From Deltaproteobacteria bacterium (lineage in GTDB: Bacteria > Desulfobacterota > Dissulfuribacteria > Dissulfuribacterales > UBA3076), in assembly GCA_021159445.1 (NCBI GenBank), contig JAGGRV010000159.1, positions 1-14,104 of the forward strand: DNA of 14,104 nucleotides. Reading direction: 5' to 3'. The translations under genes and the position numbers were made by a program. Positions 1 through 7,861 of this stretch are shown piece after piece; position 1 is the stretch's first letter, and each line of letters begins with the position of its first letter. The notes below the pieces were generated by a model. The model was not told where the DNA came from, did no database searches, and saw only the letters and a list, made by a program, of their open reading frames with translations.

Positions 1-107
1 AGAATGCAGTTGCGAGGTGGTTGGGCGGTCGGTCAGGTAATATTGTCCCAAAGCCTCAAAGATCGAAAGGATTATGTACGCTGATTGCATTTACTTACTA
101 TAAAAAT

Positions 108-113
108 GGAGGT
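108..113 (+). promoter_or_regulatory. Ribosome binding site deciding the htpX start
   Basis: GGAGGT lies 4 nt before the ATG at 118. It is the only strong Shine-Dalgarno match near the gene. It favours that ATG over the in-frame TTG at 85, which would add 11 residues and has no such site. Confidence 0.75.
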
Positions 114-117
114 ACAG

Positions 118-996
118 ATGACGAAAAAATGGCAGCATGATTACGGATTAGCAGCAAGAATGTTTCTGACCATGTTTCTGCTCTTCGTGGTTTACATCGT
201 ATTCATAGGGATATTATCCTACGCTGGGTTCGGCGTCGTTCCGATCATGTTTTTTGCAGGCATCATGCTCTTTGCACAGTACTATTACTCGGATAAGATG
301 GTTCTGTACAGCACAGGTGCCAGGATCGTGAGCGAAAGCGAAGCGCCGCAGCTGCACGGCATAATATCGAGGTTATGCATCGAAGCAGACCTGCCAAAGC
401 CAAGGGTTGCCATCGTTGAGAGCAGCATTCCGAATGCATTTGCAACAGGGCGCAGTCCGAAGAAGGCTGTTGTGGCGGTTACAACCTCGCTTCTGCAGAG
501 ACTCAACCAGAACGAACTTGAGGCAGTGCTCGCACATGAACTGACACATGTGAAGAACCGGGATGTGATGGTGCTGACCATTGCAAGTTTCTTCTCGACC
601 ATTGCATTCTTCCTGGTCCGGTATCTGATATTCTTTGGCGGTGGAAACCGGCGTGAAGGTGGCAGTATCATGCTTGCATGGCTCGCATCGATCGTCGTAT
701 GGATCATCAGCTCGCTTCTGATACGTGCGCTCTCCAGATACAGGGAATTCGCTGCAGATCGCGGATCCGCGGTCATCACCGGACATCCGTCCCATCTGGT
801 CAGTGCGCTCCTGAAGATCAGCGGTGCCATGGAGCGGGTGCCAACAGACGACCTCAGAAAGGCAGAAGGCATGAATGCGTTCTACATCATACCGATATCC
901 AGGAGTTCGATCATGGCGCTCTTCTCGACACACCCATCGCTTGAGAAGAGAATTGCGGCGCTTGAAAAGATATCCGGACGGATGGAAATGAGATGA
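118..996 (+). CDS. htpX: HtpX-family membrane zinc metalloprotease (M48)
   Basis: Integral-membrane endopeptidase of the M48/HtpX family, which degrades damaged membrane proteins during envelope stress. The 292-residue protein has two hydrophobic N-terminal segments (about residues 14-50), then a cytosolic protease domain. The zinc motif HELTH is at residues 140-144, and the third zinc ligand is probably E210 in the EFAAD motif. Two more membrane segments lie between them (about 152-200). The length is normal for HtpX and all catalytic residues are present, so the enzyme should be active. The start was chosen from a GGAGGT site 4 nt upstream. The stop overlaps the next gene by ATGA, so the two are almost certainly co-transcribed and translationally coupled. 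The partner is PspAB, which fits a role in membrane quality control. Confidence 0.93.
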   Translation: MTKKWQHDYGLAARMFLTMFLLFVVYIVFIGILSYAGFGVVPIMFFAGIMLFAQYYYSDKMVLYSTGARIVSESEAPQLHGIISRLCIEADLPKPRVAIVESSIPNAFATGRSPKKAVVAVTTSLLQRLNQNELEAVLAHELTHVKNRDVMVLTIASFFSTIAFFLVRYLIFFGGGNRREGGSIMLAWLASIVVWIISSLLIRALSRYREFAADRGSAVITGHPSHLVSALLKISGAMERVPTDDLRKAEGMNAFYIIPISRSSIMALFSTHPSLEKRIAALEKISGRMEMR

Positions 997-1544
997 AGGT
1001 TCTTGATGCGCTGTTCGGAAGAACAAAACTCAGGAAACCAAAGATTGAAGCATTGTTTGCACTTTCAACCGCATATCTATCGATGGAAGTGCTCGGCTTC
1101 AAACCATCCGGCAGGTCCGGAATCTGTTTCAAGCCGGTTGAGTCGTCGCGGTTCTCTGAGATGCAGAGCGATCTTCGGGAATTGCTCCAACTCAGTGCGT
1201 CTGAAACCGGAACTGTCTGCCAGTTTCAAACAGACGAATACAACTATGAATGGGTCATCCTGAGCGATGATGACTTCGAGGATCTTGTCACAACCACACA
1301 TCTGATCAGTGAAACCGTCATCGAACATGACTTTGAAGAACGACTGCTCTGCTCGGTTTTTGCCTTTGATAGGGTATATTTTATATATAATTATAAAGAG
1401 GGTACTTTTTATCCATTCGCTCCGTTGACCGGGAGGAAAAGAGACGGTGATCTCGAATTCAGATTGAGATCGGCGATGGAAAGCGAACTTCCTATCGAAA
1501 AGGAGATGGAGAAATGGTATCCTCTGTGGGGGATTCCATTTTAG
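993..1544 (+). CDS. pspAB: PspA-associated protein PspAB
   Basis: Soluble protein of 183 residues resembling the PspAB family, which is found beside htpX in haloarchaea and in actinobacterial PspA systems. What I recognise is the N-terminal LFALSTAYLSME stretch (residues 21-32), the middle YNYEWVILSDDDFEDLVT region (about residues 83-100) and the FAFDRVYFIYNYKEG strand region. No catalytic motif, signal peptide or membrane segment is visible. The biochemical role of the family is not established. The start ATG overlaps the htpX stop by 4 nt, so expression is tied to the protease, which suggests an adaptor or regulator of HtpX (inference). No pspA gene is in the window. An AT-rich run near 1375-1400 simply encodes a Tyr/Ile/Asn-rich stretch. 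Confidence 0.8.
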   Translation: MKVLDALFGRTKLRKPKIEALFALSTAYLSMEVLGFKPSGRSGICFKPVESSRFSEMQSDLRELLQLSASETGTVCQFQTDEYNYEWVILSDDDFEDLVTTTHLISETVIEHDFEERLLCSVFAFDRVYFIYNYKEGTFYPFAPLTGRKRDGDLEFRLRSAMESELPIEKEMEKWYPLWGIPF

Positions 1545-1580
1545 GTTCCGTGTCGATTTACACCGGATAGGCAATCCATC

Positions 1581-3071
1581 TCAGAGCACCGACTTCACCC
1601 TCGGCGACATACAGTAATCGCACTTTGCGGGCAGATACCGACTCGTAGCACAGTTCTTGCACATCTGCACAGGCGCAAGCGCAACCTCAGGATTGAGCGC
1701 AACAGCATTGATCATCGCGGCGATACTCGGAGGCTCAGGCGCAAGCAGGCACGGCTGGTCGATGAACCGCAGAAGCGCGGTTGCCCGCACCGTTATGGCT
1801 GTGAATGGATACGCATACGCCTCTGGATGGTTGAGCTCAGGATGATCCCTGACAGGTGAGAGATCGATAGGTATACCAGCAACCTTCCCGCCGTCTCCTC
1901 TTGGTTTCGGTGCGTTCACTCGCTCGCCTCGGGTGATGAAGTCCAGAAAGTCGTTGACATGAAGTTCACCGACCATCGATCTGTCGAATGGGTGCGTTAG
2001 AATGAAGTTCCTGAATCGCTTCTGCATCATATCCTGGATATAATCGGGCGTGAACCCGTCCCATGCAAGGATATCCGCGGTCGCAGACGCACATGCACCG
2101 GTTGCGATATATCCCACGTCAAACGGATTTTTGATCTTGTCCTCGGATAGAGCGGTTTTGAGTGTGTTTTCCGCAACCTTTGAGACCGATTCAAGGATCG
2201 CCATGCACATATCGTCCCTGCACAGCTTGTAGTATGACGATCCGATGTGGTGCCCGATATCGCCAACGTGGGTCGGAAGCATCACGATATTTGCCGGGTG
2301 CACCCCGGAATCGTACGCACTCTCGACATATCCGCGGAACTTCTCGCGGTAGAGTTCAAAGTACCTGAACCGATCATACGATGTGTGACCGAGTTCTCCC
2401 ATCAGCTGCAGCATCGACCGGACCGGCTTATCCCAGTTCAACTTCAGAGCCTTCTTCTCTTCTTCTATCGCCTCTGCGACGTTCCCGGTGCTGCCAAGAA
2501 CTCGGGTGTACGTGTCCCCGAAGACGTAGATTCCGTTCAACCCCCATGATTTTGCGGCAAGGATCGTTTGCTTGTATCTCTTCTCAATAGGCGCCCTTTC
2601 TATGATCCGGGCAAGGACGTTGAAGACGCTTCCAGGGATCGCTGCAAAATCGCTGGATGATATGATCCCGTAGAAGCCATTGTGCACCCGTGTTGCCTCG
2701 ATCCCGATGATATCGTCTGCTTCATCGATCGCCTCGATGAACGTCTCAACAGCGCCCCGAAAGTCCCTATCGAGGTCATACATGATCTCAAGCGCGATCG
2801 GGGTCTGCTGCCACTCGAGAAACGCTGTATCAAGCGGCGTTATCGTGTCGGTGAGCGACGTCAAGACGTCGTAATGGATGAGCAGTGACTGCTGGTAGAG
2901 GTCGATCGCCTCCTGTGACTGCTCGCTCGCACATTCCATCTTCCTTATGACCTCTACGTAAGGTCTCGCGTGTTCAAGCAAGAAATCCTCGTATCGATGG
3001 ATTCTTATTGCGTCTACCACAGCGTTCTGTGCTGCAATTGCATCGTTTACGGTTTTTTCGATCAGGTTCAT
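1581..3071 (-). CDS. DUF2193 family protein, last gene of the mtr-mer operon
   Basis: Protein of 496 residues that I recognise, from memory of methanogen sequences, as the archaeal DUF2193 family, whose function is unknown. Family-like stretches include the N-terminal EKTVNDAIAAQ helix, the segment around residues 62-90 with the HYDVLTSLTDT motif, and a VGDIGHHIGSSYY motif in the middle. The C-terminus carries four cysteines as CxxC...CxxC (C471, C474, C484, C487), which look able to bind zinc or an iron-sulfur cluster. No signal peptide or membrane segment is visible, so it is probably cytosolic. The start at 3071 is set by a GGAGGTAG site that overlaps the mer stop codon. A longer reading frame to 3176 would run into mer and is not favoured. 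Only 4 nt separate it from mer, so it is expressed with the methyl-transfer enzymes and may serve their assembly, activation or regulation (inference). Confidence 0.8.
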   Translation of the reverse strand: MNLIEKTVNDAIAAQNAVVDAIRIHRYEDFLLEHARPYVEVIRKMECASEQSQEAIDLYQQSLLIHYDVLTSLTDTITPLDTAFLEWQQTPIALEIMYDLDRDFRGAVETFIEAIDEADDIIGIEATRVHNGFYGIISSSDFAAIPGSVFNVLARIIERAPIEKRYKQTILAAKSWGLNGIYVFGDTYTRVLGSTGNVAEAIEEEKKALKLNWDKPVRSMLQLMGELGHTSYDRFRYFELYREKFRGYVESAYDSGVHPANIVMLPTHVGDIGHHIGSSYYKLCRDDMCMAILESVSKVAENTLKTALSEDKIKNPFDVGYIATGACASATADILAWDGFTPDYIQDMMQKRFRNFILTHPFDRSMVGELHVNDFLDFITRGERVNAPKPRGDGGKVAGIPIDLSPVRDHPELNHPEAYAYPFTAITVRATALLRFIDQPCLLAPEPPSIAAMINAVALNPEVALAPVQMCKNCATSRYLPAKCDYCMSPRVKSVL

Positions 3072-3075
3072 CTTT

Positions 3076-3083
3076 CTACCTCC
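3076..3083 (-). promoter_or_regulatory. Ribosome binding site of DUF2193 gene, overlapping mer stop
   Basis: On the - strand GGAGGTAG lies 4 nt before the ATG at 3071, and its last three bases are the TAG stop of mer. This fixes the DUF2193 start and implies translational coupling between the two genes. Confidence 0.75.
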
Positions 3084-4065
3084 AGTTGGGAATAATATCC
3101 TCTCCGATCGATCTGATCGCGCGTATCCGGTCAGGTCCGATCGGAGAGCCAGGAATAATCTGCGTGACCCCTGCATTCACGAGTTCCTCGATTCGGTCCA
3201 TGCACTCCGCGGGAGTTCCGCAGATTGCGAATGCATCGATCATATCACCTGTGACCGCACGTATCGCGTCACCGAAACTCTTCTTAAAACCATTTCGCAC
3301 CGCCTCGATGTCACCCGGCGGGATCTCGTGACGCTCAAGCACACCAGCAGGAGATCCCGCAACAATAAAGGCAACAACCGGCTTTGCAGCCGATATAGCA
3401 TCGTCCTTACGATCCGCTATCGAAAAACTCGTATATGCAGCGACGTCAAACGTTGCAAGATCTGCTCCTCCTGCCTTCAGCGCAGGTACCGCCTCTGCAA
3501 AGTCAAGCGGGTGCGATGCGTTCACGAGCACTCCGTCCCCAACTTCTCCGGCAAGGCGCAGCATCTTCGGACCCTGCGCTCCGATATAAACCGGCACATC
3601 TGGTAGATCTGACAGATCTGTTGCAAAATCGAGTTTCGCGTCACTGGTTTTGAAGATCTCCCCGTCGTACGAGACTTTTTTGCAGGCAAGCAGTTGCCGT
3701 ATGATGGATACAGTCTCCCTGACAGTCTGGACAGGACGCATCCATTCGATTCCAAGCTTCTCAAACGTGATCCGATCGCCAGGTCCTATGCCAAGAACCG
3801 CACGTCCGCCCGATACCTCGTGCAGGGTTGCGATCGCTGATGCGAGTTGTGGTGCGGTTCTGGTATACGGGTTTGTGACGCCGGGTCCGAGTTTTATGGA
3901 GTCGGTCCTTGCTGCGATGTATGTCAGAAGTGAGAATGCGTCCCTGTTGTTGTAATGATCGGTTATCCATGCGTAGGACAAACCGTTCTCCTCTGATAGT
4001 CTCACAATCTCTGAGAGTTTTTCTGCTGGTTCGTTTGCCAGAAATTCGATTCCAAAGGTCACCAT
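3076..4065 (-). CDS. mer: F420-dependent methylene-tetrahydromethanopterin reductase
   Basis: Cytosolic luciferase-like (bacterial-luciferase fold) enzyme that interconverts methylene- and methyl-tetrahydromethanopterin with reduced F420. The 329-residue protein matches Mer along its length. Visible family signatures are FGIEF at the N-terminus, AWITDHYNN (residues 32-40), KLGPGVTNPY (58-67), LGIGPGD (91-97), a YIGAQGPKM stretch mid-protein, VVAFIVAGSP, and a C-terminal GVTQIIPGSPIGPD. Length is normal for Mer (about 320-330). The start is the ATG at 4065, with GGAGTG 9 nt upstream. An in-frame start at 4131 would overlap mtrH and has no support. It lies 16 nt after mtrH, so it supplies methyl-pterin directly to (or takes it from) the Mtr complex encoded by the same operon. 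Confidence 0.95.
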   Translation of the reverse strand: MVTFGIEFLANEPAEKLSEIVRLSEENGLSYAWITDHYNNRDAFSLLTYIAARTDSIKLGPGVTNPYTRTAPQLASAIATLHEVSGGRAVLGIGPGDRITFEKLGIEWMRPVQTVRETVSIIRQLLACKKVSYDGEIFKTSDAKLDFATDLSDLPDVPVYIGAQGPKMLRLAGEVGDGVLVNASHPLDFAEAVPALKAGGADLATFDVAAYTSFSIADRKDDAISAAKPVVAFIVAGSPAGVLERHEIPPGDIEAVRNGFKKSFGDAIRAVTGDMIDAFAICGTPAECMDRIEELVNAGVTQIIPGSPIGPDRIRAIRSIGEDIIPNWR

Positions 4066-4081
4066 GATGCTTAACACTCCT

Positions 4082-4996
4082 TCAAGCCAGCAGGTACGGG
4101 TGTTTCTCTGCGTGTTCGATTCCGAAGTCATTTATAGAATCGGCAGTGAGAATGTCAGCCATCGCAACGACCGGAGCGGCATACTTTGCACTCTCGATCG
4201 GTCCTATGAAGAGCGAGTTTGCGCCCATCACGATGCCAATTGCGTTTGCAGATATGTCACAGATCCTTCTGATCCCCGGGTCACGTTTCTTGAGATACGC
4301 CCATGATGACGGGACATTGTGGGCTCCGACGCCGGTTGGAAGGCCGTACAATGATTTTACTGCATAAAGCAGCCGGAATGATGATCCTGCACCCTGTCCG
4401 AACGGCTGCACTCCAGGATCGTACAGGATCTTCTCAAAGCCGCACTCCTTTGCGATCTCGAGGAGTCCTTTATCAACAAACCCGCCGCCGTCTTCGAGCA
4501 TCTCGATTCGCGCCTTAACCGACGGGTCCTGCATGTTGAAGCCGAGGATGACAACGCCCTCGATCTGTGATCGAGAGAGCGCATCGATCTCTGGCTCCTC
4601 GATCATCATGTTTATGGCGTTATACATCGTCCTGCTGCCGAACTGCTCGCTTGCATGGGACAGTCCTGCAAGCCTCGCCTCAAGATCTGCCGAATCAACG
4701 ATGAGCGGCGCATCTGTACGGTCTGCCACAAAGTCGAGTCCTTTGATCATGAGGTCAGGGGTCACGCCAACCACCTGGAATATGTACGGGGTGTTCGTGG
4801 CGTCACAGGCTTCCTCGACCTCTACAATCAGCGATTCTGCCTTTTCTTCGTCGAATGTACCTGCATTCGCATCAACGATCTTCTGCCCATCATAGAAGAT
4901 CGTAGGAATGATTACGGTCGGGTTCTCGCCGATCTGCCCGCCGATCGTAACATTTCCTATCTCGATTATCTGCTGCTTCCGCGCGAATTTGAACAT
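4082..4996 (-). CDS. mtrH: Tetrahydromethanopterin S-methyltransferase subunit H
   Basis: Cytoplasmic methyltransferase subunit that moves the methyl group between methyl-tetrahydromethanopterin and the corrinoid on MtrA. The 304-residue protein is close to the usual MtrH length of about 310. It begins with the typical FKFARKQQIIEIGNVTIGGQ region, continues with NPTVIIPTIFYDGQKIV and carries the glycine-rich GQGAGSSFR segment near residue 220. A TIM-barrel pterin-binding fold is expected for the family. No membrane segment is present. A GGGGTGGT element (5000-5007) sits just before the ATG, and one base separates the start from the mtrG stop. It is the last mtr gene and is followed by mer. 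Confidence 0.96.
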   Translation of the reverse strand: MFKFARKQQIIEIGNVTIGGQIGENPTVIIPTIFYDGQKIVDANAGTFDEEKAESLIVEVEEACDATNTPYIFQVVGVTPDLMIKGLDFVADRTDAPLIVDSADLEARLAGLSHASEQFGSRTMYNAINMMIEEPEIDALSRSQIEGVVILGFNMQDPSVKARIEMLEDGGGFVDKGLLEIAKECGFEKILYDPGVQPFGQGAGSSFRLLYAVKSLYGLPTGVGAHNVPSSWAYLKKRDPGIRRICDISANAIGIVMGANSLFIGPIESAKYAAPVVAMADILTADSINDFGIEHAEKHPYLLA

Positions 4997-4997
4997 G

Positions 4998-5162
4998 CTA
5001 CCACCCCATGAGATTTACCAGCACCAGCGCGATAACAGCGCCAAGGGTAACCCCGATACACCGTCCGATCATCGTTCCTCTGCTCTGTATGATCTCTGCG
5101 CCAGCAAACTCGATATTCTCCTCAGCCTGATCCAGCCGTTTCATCATCTTCTCGTAGTCCAT
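4998..5162 (-). CDS. mtrG: Tetrahydromethanopterin S-methyltransferase subunit G
   Basis: Small subunit of 54 residues, short for MtrG (usually about 70-85). It begins MDYEKMMKRLDQAEENIEF, an amphipathic helical stretch. The family segment GAEIIQSRGTMIGR follows at residues 21-34, and then a single C-terminal membrane helix (about 35-54). Residue pattern and position between mtrF and mtrH leave little doubt. The ATG at 5162 has a GAGGAGG site (5169-5175) about 6 nt upstream that overlaps the mtrF stop. MtrG anchors the peripheral subunits to the membrane core; it has no known catalytic residue. Confidence 0.93.
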   Translation of the reverse strand: MDYEKMMKRLDQAEENIEFAGAEIIQSRGTMIGRCIGVTLGAVIALVLVNLMGW

Positions 5163-5174
5163 AGCAAACCCTCC

Positions 5175-5387
5175 TCAGAATCCTCCCGCACCAACAAGCA
5201 TCAGCAACAGCGCACAGAGAAACCCGATCACGATATAGATCCTCGTCCCGTAGATCCCTGAGTACGTGCGCTGATCCCTGCCGATCAGGAGTGCCCGCCG
5301 TTTTATACTCTCTGTCATCCGCTCAATCTCCCGTGTATTCGGGGCATGAAGTTCAGGGATCATCTCTTCTTCTTTTTTGGCTCTCAT
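5175..5387 (-). CDS. mtrF: Tetrahydromethanopterin S-methyltransferase subunit F
   Basis: Small subunit of 70 residues. A charged N-terminal part contains the HAPNTREIERMTESIK region, and the family motif LLIGRDQRTYSG sits at about residues 33-44. One C-terminal membrane helix follows (about 50-69). The ATG at 5387 overlaps the mtrA stop as ATGA and has AGGAGGTT (5391-5398) upstream, so this start is well supported. An internal Met at residue 9 gives a more usual family N-terminus but lacks a ribosome binding site. In the family this subunit resembles the C-terminal region of MtrA and helps anchor the complex. Confidence 0.93.
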   Translation of the reverse strand: MRAKKEEEMIPELHAPNTREIERMTESIKRRALLIGRDQRTYSGIYGTRIYIVIGFLCALLLMLVGAGGF

Positions 5388-6067
5388 AAAAACCTCCTGA
5401 TTGCAAAGATTAACAACGTGGCAACAAAACCAGACGTCAGCCCCTGCCAGATTCCGGATACTATGCCTGACATAAATTTATTCAGTTTGCCAAGATCCTT
5501 CATTTCCTGCTCAAGGATACGCAGTCTCGACTCTATCGAGACCGTTTCCGGCGTCAGGATCGTGTCGCTCCCCTCATCTGCCTGCGCCGCCTTTCCAAGG
5601 GCAACGACCATCGGTTCTGCAGGAAATGGTTCCTTTGGAGCACAGGCATCGATCGCCTGCTTAATCTGCTCTATATCCTCGACATTCACGAGATCGATGA
5701 TCTCAACCTGCTCCCTGAACCGATCAACCTCCTTTGAGCTCAGATTCGAGATGAACGGGATTGCGCCGGATGCGCCGATGATCCTGTTCTTCTCATCGAT
5801 TCCGGACCTGTGAATCGCAAGGAATGCATCACCAGCAAGATGTCCGTGAACCTCGGCTCCACAGACGATGAGATACCTGATATTGGGGTTTGAGATGATG
5901 TTTGCGATCACCTTCTCGATCCCGATGTTCTCGGTCTTCATGGTTCCGGAGATCGCTATCCTGTCGATCACTCCTGATACATCGATGCTGCTTCCAAGCG
6001 TTACCAGTACGATCTGATTCGTCTCATCGCCGACCGTGAACTCACCTGATACAGCGGGCCAACCCAT
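5384..6067 (-). CDS. mtrA: Tetrahydromethanopterin S-methyltransferase corrinoid subunit A
   Basis: Carries the cobamide that shuttles the methyl group between MtrH and coenzyme M. The 227-residue protein starts GWPAVSGEF, as MtrA does, and keeps the KTENIGIEK motif (45-52) and the NIISNPNIRYLIVCGAEV block. The axial-ligand histidine is H76 in VHGHLAG; by my alignment it corresponds to His84 of the Methanothermobacter protein. GASGAIPF follows. A linker with a helical stretch leads to a C-terminal membrane anchor (about 205-227). The ATG at 6067 was chosen over one 18 nt upstream because it gives the conserved N-terminus and lies 1 nt after the mtrB stop. A G-rich AGGGGGTC element precedes it. 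Confidence 0.97.
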   Translation of the reverse strand: MGWPAVSGEFTVGDETNQIVLVTLGSSIDVSGVIDRIAISGTMKTENIGIEKVIANIISNPNIRYLIVCGAEVHGHLAGDAFLAIHRSGIDEKNRIIGASGAIPFISNLSSKEVDRFREQVEIIDLVNVEDIEQIKQAIDACAPKEPFPAEPMVVALGKAAQADEGSDTILTPETVSIESRLRILEQEMKDLGKLNKFMSGIVSGIWQGLTSGFVATLLIFAIRRFL

Positions 6068-6068
6068 C

Positions 6069-6377
6069 TCATAGACCCCCTGCAAGAATCACGATCAAGA
6101 GGATTGCAACCGCAGCAAGCCCGAGAATGAAACCGATTACGGCATTGGAGACCTTTCCGAGGTTCAGGTAGATCCCCTCGCGATTCGGATACGACGGATA
6201 CGGTACTGTGGCTGGATTCAGCGAATCCACAAGATCTATTGCGGCGCGTTCGATCTCTTCGATCCCTTCGGATAGCTCCGCAATATTCGCAATCGGTGTG
6301 CGGGGGTCCATCTCGGCTGCAATGCCACTTGCAGGGTCGATTGCAACGTTTACGTCCGGGTCTAGTATCACGTACAT
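6069..6377 (-). CDS. mtrB: Tetrahydromethanopterin S-methyltransferase subunit B
   Basis: Subunit of 102 residues, the usual MtrB length. An acidic soluble part begins MYVILDPDVNVAIDP. It contains the SEGIEEIERAAIDLVDSL helix and a PNREGIYLNLGKVSNAVIGF stretch, and ends in one membrane helix (about 78-101). The ATG at 6377 lies 3 nt after the mtrC stop, with GGAG upstream. MtrB is a non-catalytic part of the membrane arm of the Na+-coupled complex. Confidence 0.94.
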   Translation of the reverse strand: MYVILDPDVNVAIDPASGIAAEMDPRTPIANIAELSEGIEEIERAAIDLVDSLNPATVPYPSYPNREGIYLNLGKVSNAVIGFILGLAAVAILLIVILAGGL

Positions 6378-6380
6378 GAT

Positions 6381-7124
6381 TCAATGCTCCGCAGGTGGAT
6401 ATCCGGTCCACCTTATCTCGTAGATATCAGATTTAACCAGCCTGTACCACGCAACGACCGCGATTACGAGTCCACAAGCACTCGCTGCAACGATTGCCAC
6501 ATCACCCGAGACCGGTATCGATGATCTGCTTGCAAGCATCGCAACGATTCCGATCACAAGCGTTGTCATACATGCCTCGACAAGAGCGAGCAGTAATGTG
6601 CGCTTCTGGTTCTCTCCGGCACCGGTGCTGGCGTTGTATGGATGCAGCACCGCAAGTGTAATTATTATGTAAATAAATGGATATAAACCATAGTCGTTTC
6701 CGAGGATCAGGAGAGATCCTGCTGTGATCATGGCAGTGGACATCGCGATGACTGCACTGTTCAGCTCAATTCTCGGAATCCTCATCCGTATCACCTTATC
6801 TGCGAGTATCCCTGTCGCAAGACCGATCACAAGCGAGATTGCAACAACCGCTGCCACATACAAAAGCGGCGTTGATCTGCAAGAGACTGACAGCGATACT
6901 ACGAATGCGGATGTTGCGCCAACAGCAGTTCCCCAGTAGCCGATGGATGCATTTCCAGTACCGAGTCCGTACATTGCCATGCCACGAATCGAGTTTGCCG
7001 CGGATAAGAACGGAAGCCAGAGAAAGACGATTCCGATCGATATCCCGTGCCCGATCAGGAGGATCCCTGCTATGCCGCTTAATAGTGCCGCTCCAAAGAG
7101 TGTGTGGATCTGTATCTCCTTCAC
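6381..7124 (-). CDS. mtrC: Tetrahydromethanopterin S-methyltransferase subunit C
   Basis: Polytopic membrane subunit, 247 residues from a GTG start, with about seven hydrophobic segments. Recognisable pieces are the SAANSIRGMAMYGLGTGNASIGYWG block (about residues 40-64), a VGATSAF stretch and a HPYNASTGAGENQKRT loop. Together with MtrD and MtrE it forms the membrane core that couples methyl transfer to Na+ movement. The GTG at 7124 overlaps the mtrD stop as GTGA and follows a GGGGTGGTGG element. An in-frame ATG at 7172 would add 16 Cys-rich residues, lacks a ribosome binding site and is not preferred. Confidence 0.93.
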   Translation of the reverse strand: MKEIQIHTLFGAALLSGIAGILLIGHGISIGIVFLWLPFLSAANSIRGMAMYGLGTGNASIGYWGTAVGATSAFVVSLSVSCRSTPLLYVAAVVAISLVIGLATGILADKVIRMRIPRIELNSAVIAMSTAMITAGSLLILGNDYGLYPFIYIIITLAVLHPYNASTGAGENQKRTLLLALVEACMTTLVIGIVAMLASRSSIPVSGDVAIVAASACGLVIAVVAWYRLVKSDIYEIRWTGYPPAEH

Positions 7125-7858
7125 GCCACCACCCCGGAGACTGCAAGCCAGGAGATCGCATAGATTACACACGCCACAATCGATGATGTGACAAGGCAGC
7201 TGATAAACGTCCTGTGCATACTCCTGATCTTCATGTCAAACATTCCTTCTGTCTTTCCAACAAGCACATAAGCCGGGAGCACGCTGTTTATCAGGAACAC
7301 GCCGGCAGCAACGATTCCTGCAAGTGCTACCGCATTCTCAGTGGAAATTGCTGGCAGAGTCATCGAATATACTGCATAAAAGACGAGAGCGCCACCAGCA
7401 CCACCCATGAGTGCGCCGATTGTGCCGCTCACAACAGTCTGAAAGGGCATGCCGTGACCATCGGTTCCGGGTGATCTGTACCCCTCCTGCTCAAAACCCG
7501 TGATGATGTCCTTTGTGCCGCCGAACGTGGATTTTCCTGATGCAGTCTGACCTGATACCGGTGGAGCACCTATGCCGAATGCAAGAACGATATTTCCGCA
7601 GAGAATCGTTATCAGAAGCATCAATGCAGATCCGACCGCGCCGGATATGATGACCGGTGCAAGCCCGGAATCGATGCTGTATGCCGCGGCATAGATACCG
7701 GCAAGACCCGCACCTGCTGACAGCATGCTCGGTCCTGTTGCGATACCTGTTGCGGCAGCCATTGCGCCTGTCGCGCTCGCCGGGATGAAGTGGACACAGA
7801 CTCCGACGAGAACGCCGCCTGCAATTATCATGATTGTGGCTGTTACCGGGTCTATCAT
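7121..7858 (-). CDS. mtrD: Tetrahydromethanopterin S-methyltransferase subunit D
   Basis: Polytopic membrane subunit of 245 residues with about six or seven hydrophobic segments. Family features include the N-terminal helix followed by CVHFIPASATGAMAAATGIATG (residues about 21-42) and the hydrophilic loop GYRSPGTDGHGMPFQTVVSG (about 125-144). A C-terminal PAYVLVGKTEGM segment is also present. It is part of the Na+-translocating membrane core. The ATG at 7858 follows the mtrE stop by 3 nt, with GGAGGACT (7865-7871) upstream. The stop overlaps the GTG of mtrC. Confidence 0.96.
   Translation of the reverse strand: MIDPVTATIMIIAGGVLVGVCVHFIPASATGAMAAATGIATGPSMLSAGAGLAGIYAAAYSIDSGLAPVIISGAVGSALMLLITILCGNIVLAFGIGAPPVSGQTASGKSTFGGTKDIITGFEQEGYRSPGTDGHGMPFQTVVSGTIGALMGGAGGALVFYAVYSMTLPAISTENAVALAGIVAAGVFLINSVLPAYVLVGKTEGMFDMKIRSMHRTFISCLVTSSIVACVIYAISWLAVSGVVA
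7126..7135 (-). promoter_or_regulatory. Ribosome binding site deciding the mtrC GTG start
   Basis: GGGGTGGTGG on the - strand stands immediately before the GTG at 7124. The same GGGGTGG core precedes mtrH (5000-5007). It supports the GTG start over the upstream ATG at 7172. Confidence 0.6.
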
Positions 7859-7861
7859 GTT

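Noticed and set aside
1..117. Possible 3' end of an upstream gene
   Set aside because: One frame stays open through this stretch but has no recognisable protein features, and the other two stop early; nothing can be supported.
285..872. Long reading frame on the - strand opposite htpX (and similar ones opposite mtrH, mer, mtrD, hdrA)
   Set aside because: Composition is Ser/Arg/Cys-rich shadow coding, no ribosome binding site or family match, and the opposite strand holds a clear gene.
1375..1400. TATA-rich run that could be an internal promoter
   Set aside because: It lies inside pspAB and is explained by codons for Tyr, Ile, Asn and Lys; no start codon sits at the right distance for a real gene on either strand.
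1548..1566. Possible bidirectional terminator hairpin between the convergent genes
   Set aside because: The stem (CCGTGT against ACACCGG) needs a bulge after 3 bp and has no T-run on either strand.
7125..7172. Longer MtrC from the ATG at 7172
   Set aside because: It would add a Cys-rich tail unlike MtrC, lies inside mtrD and has no ribosome binding site, while the GTG at 7124 has one.
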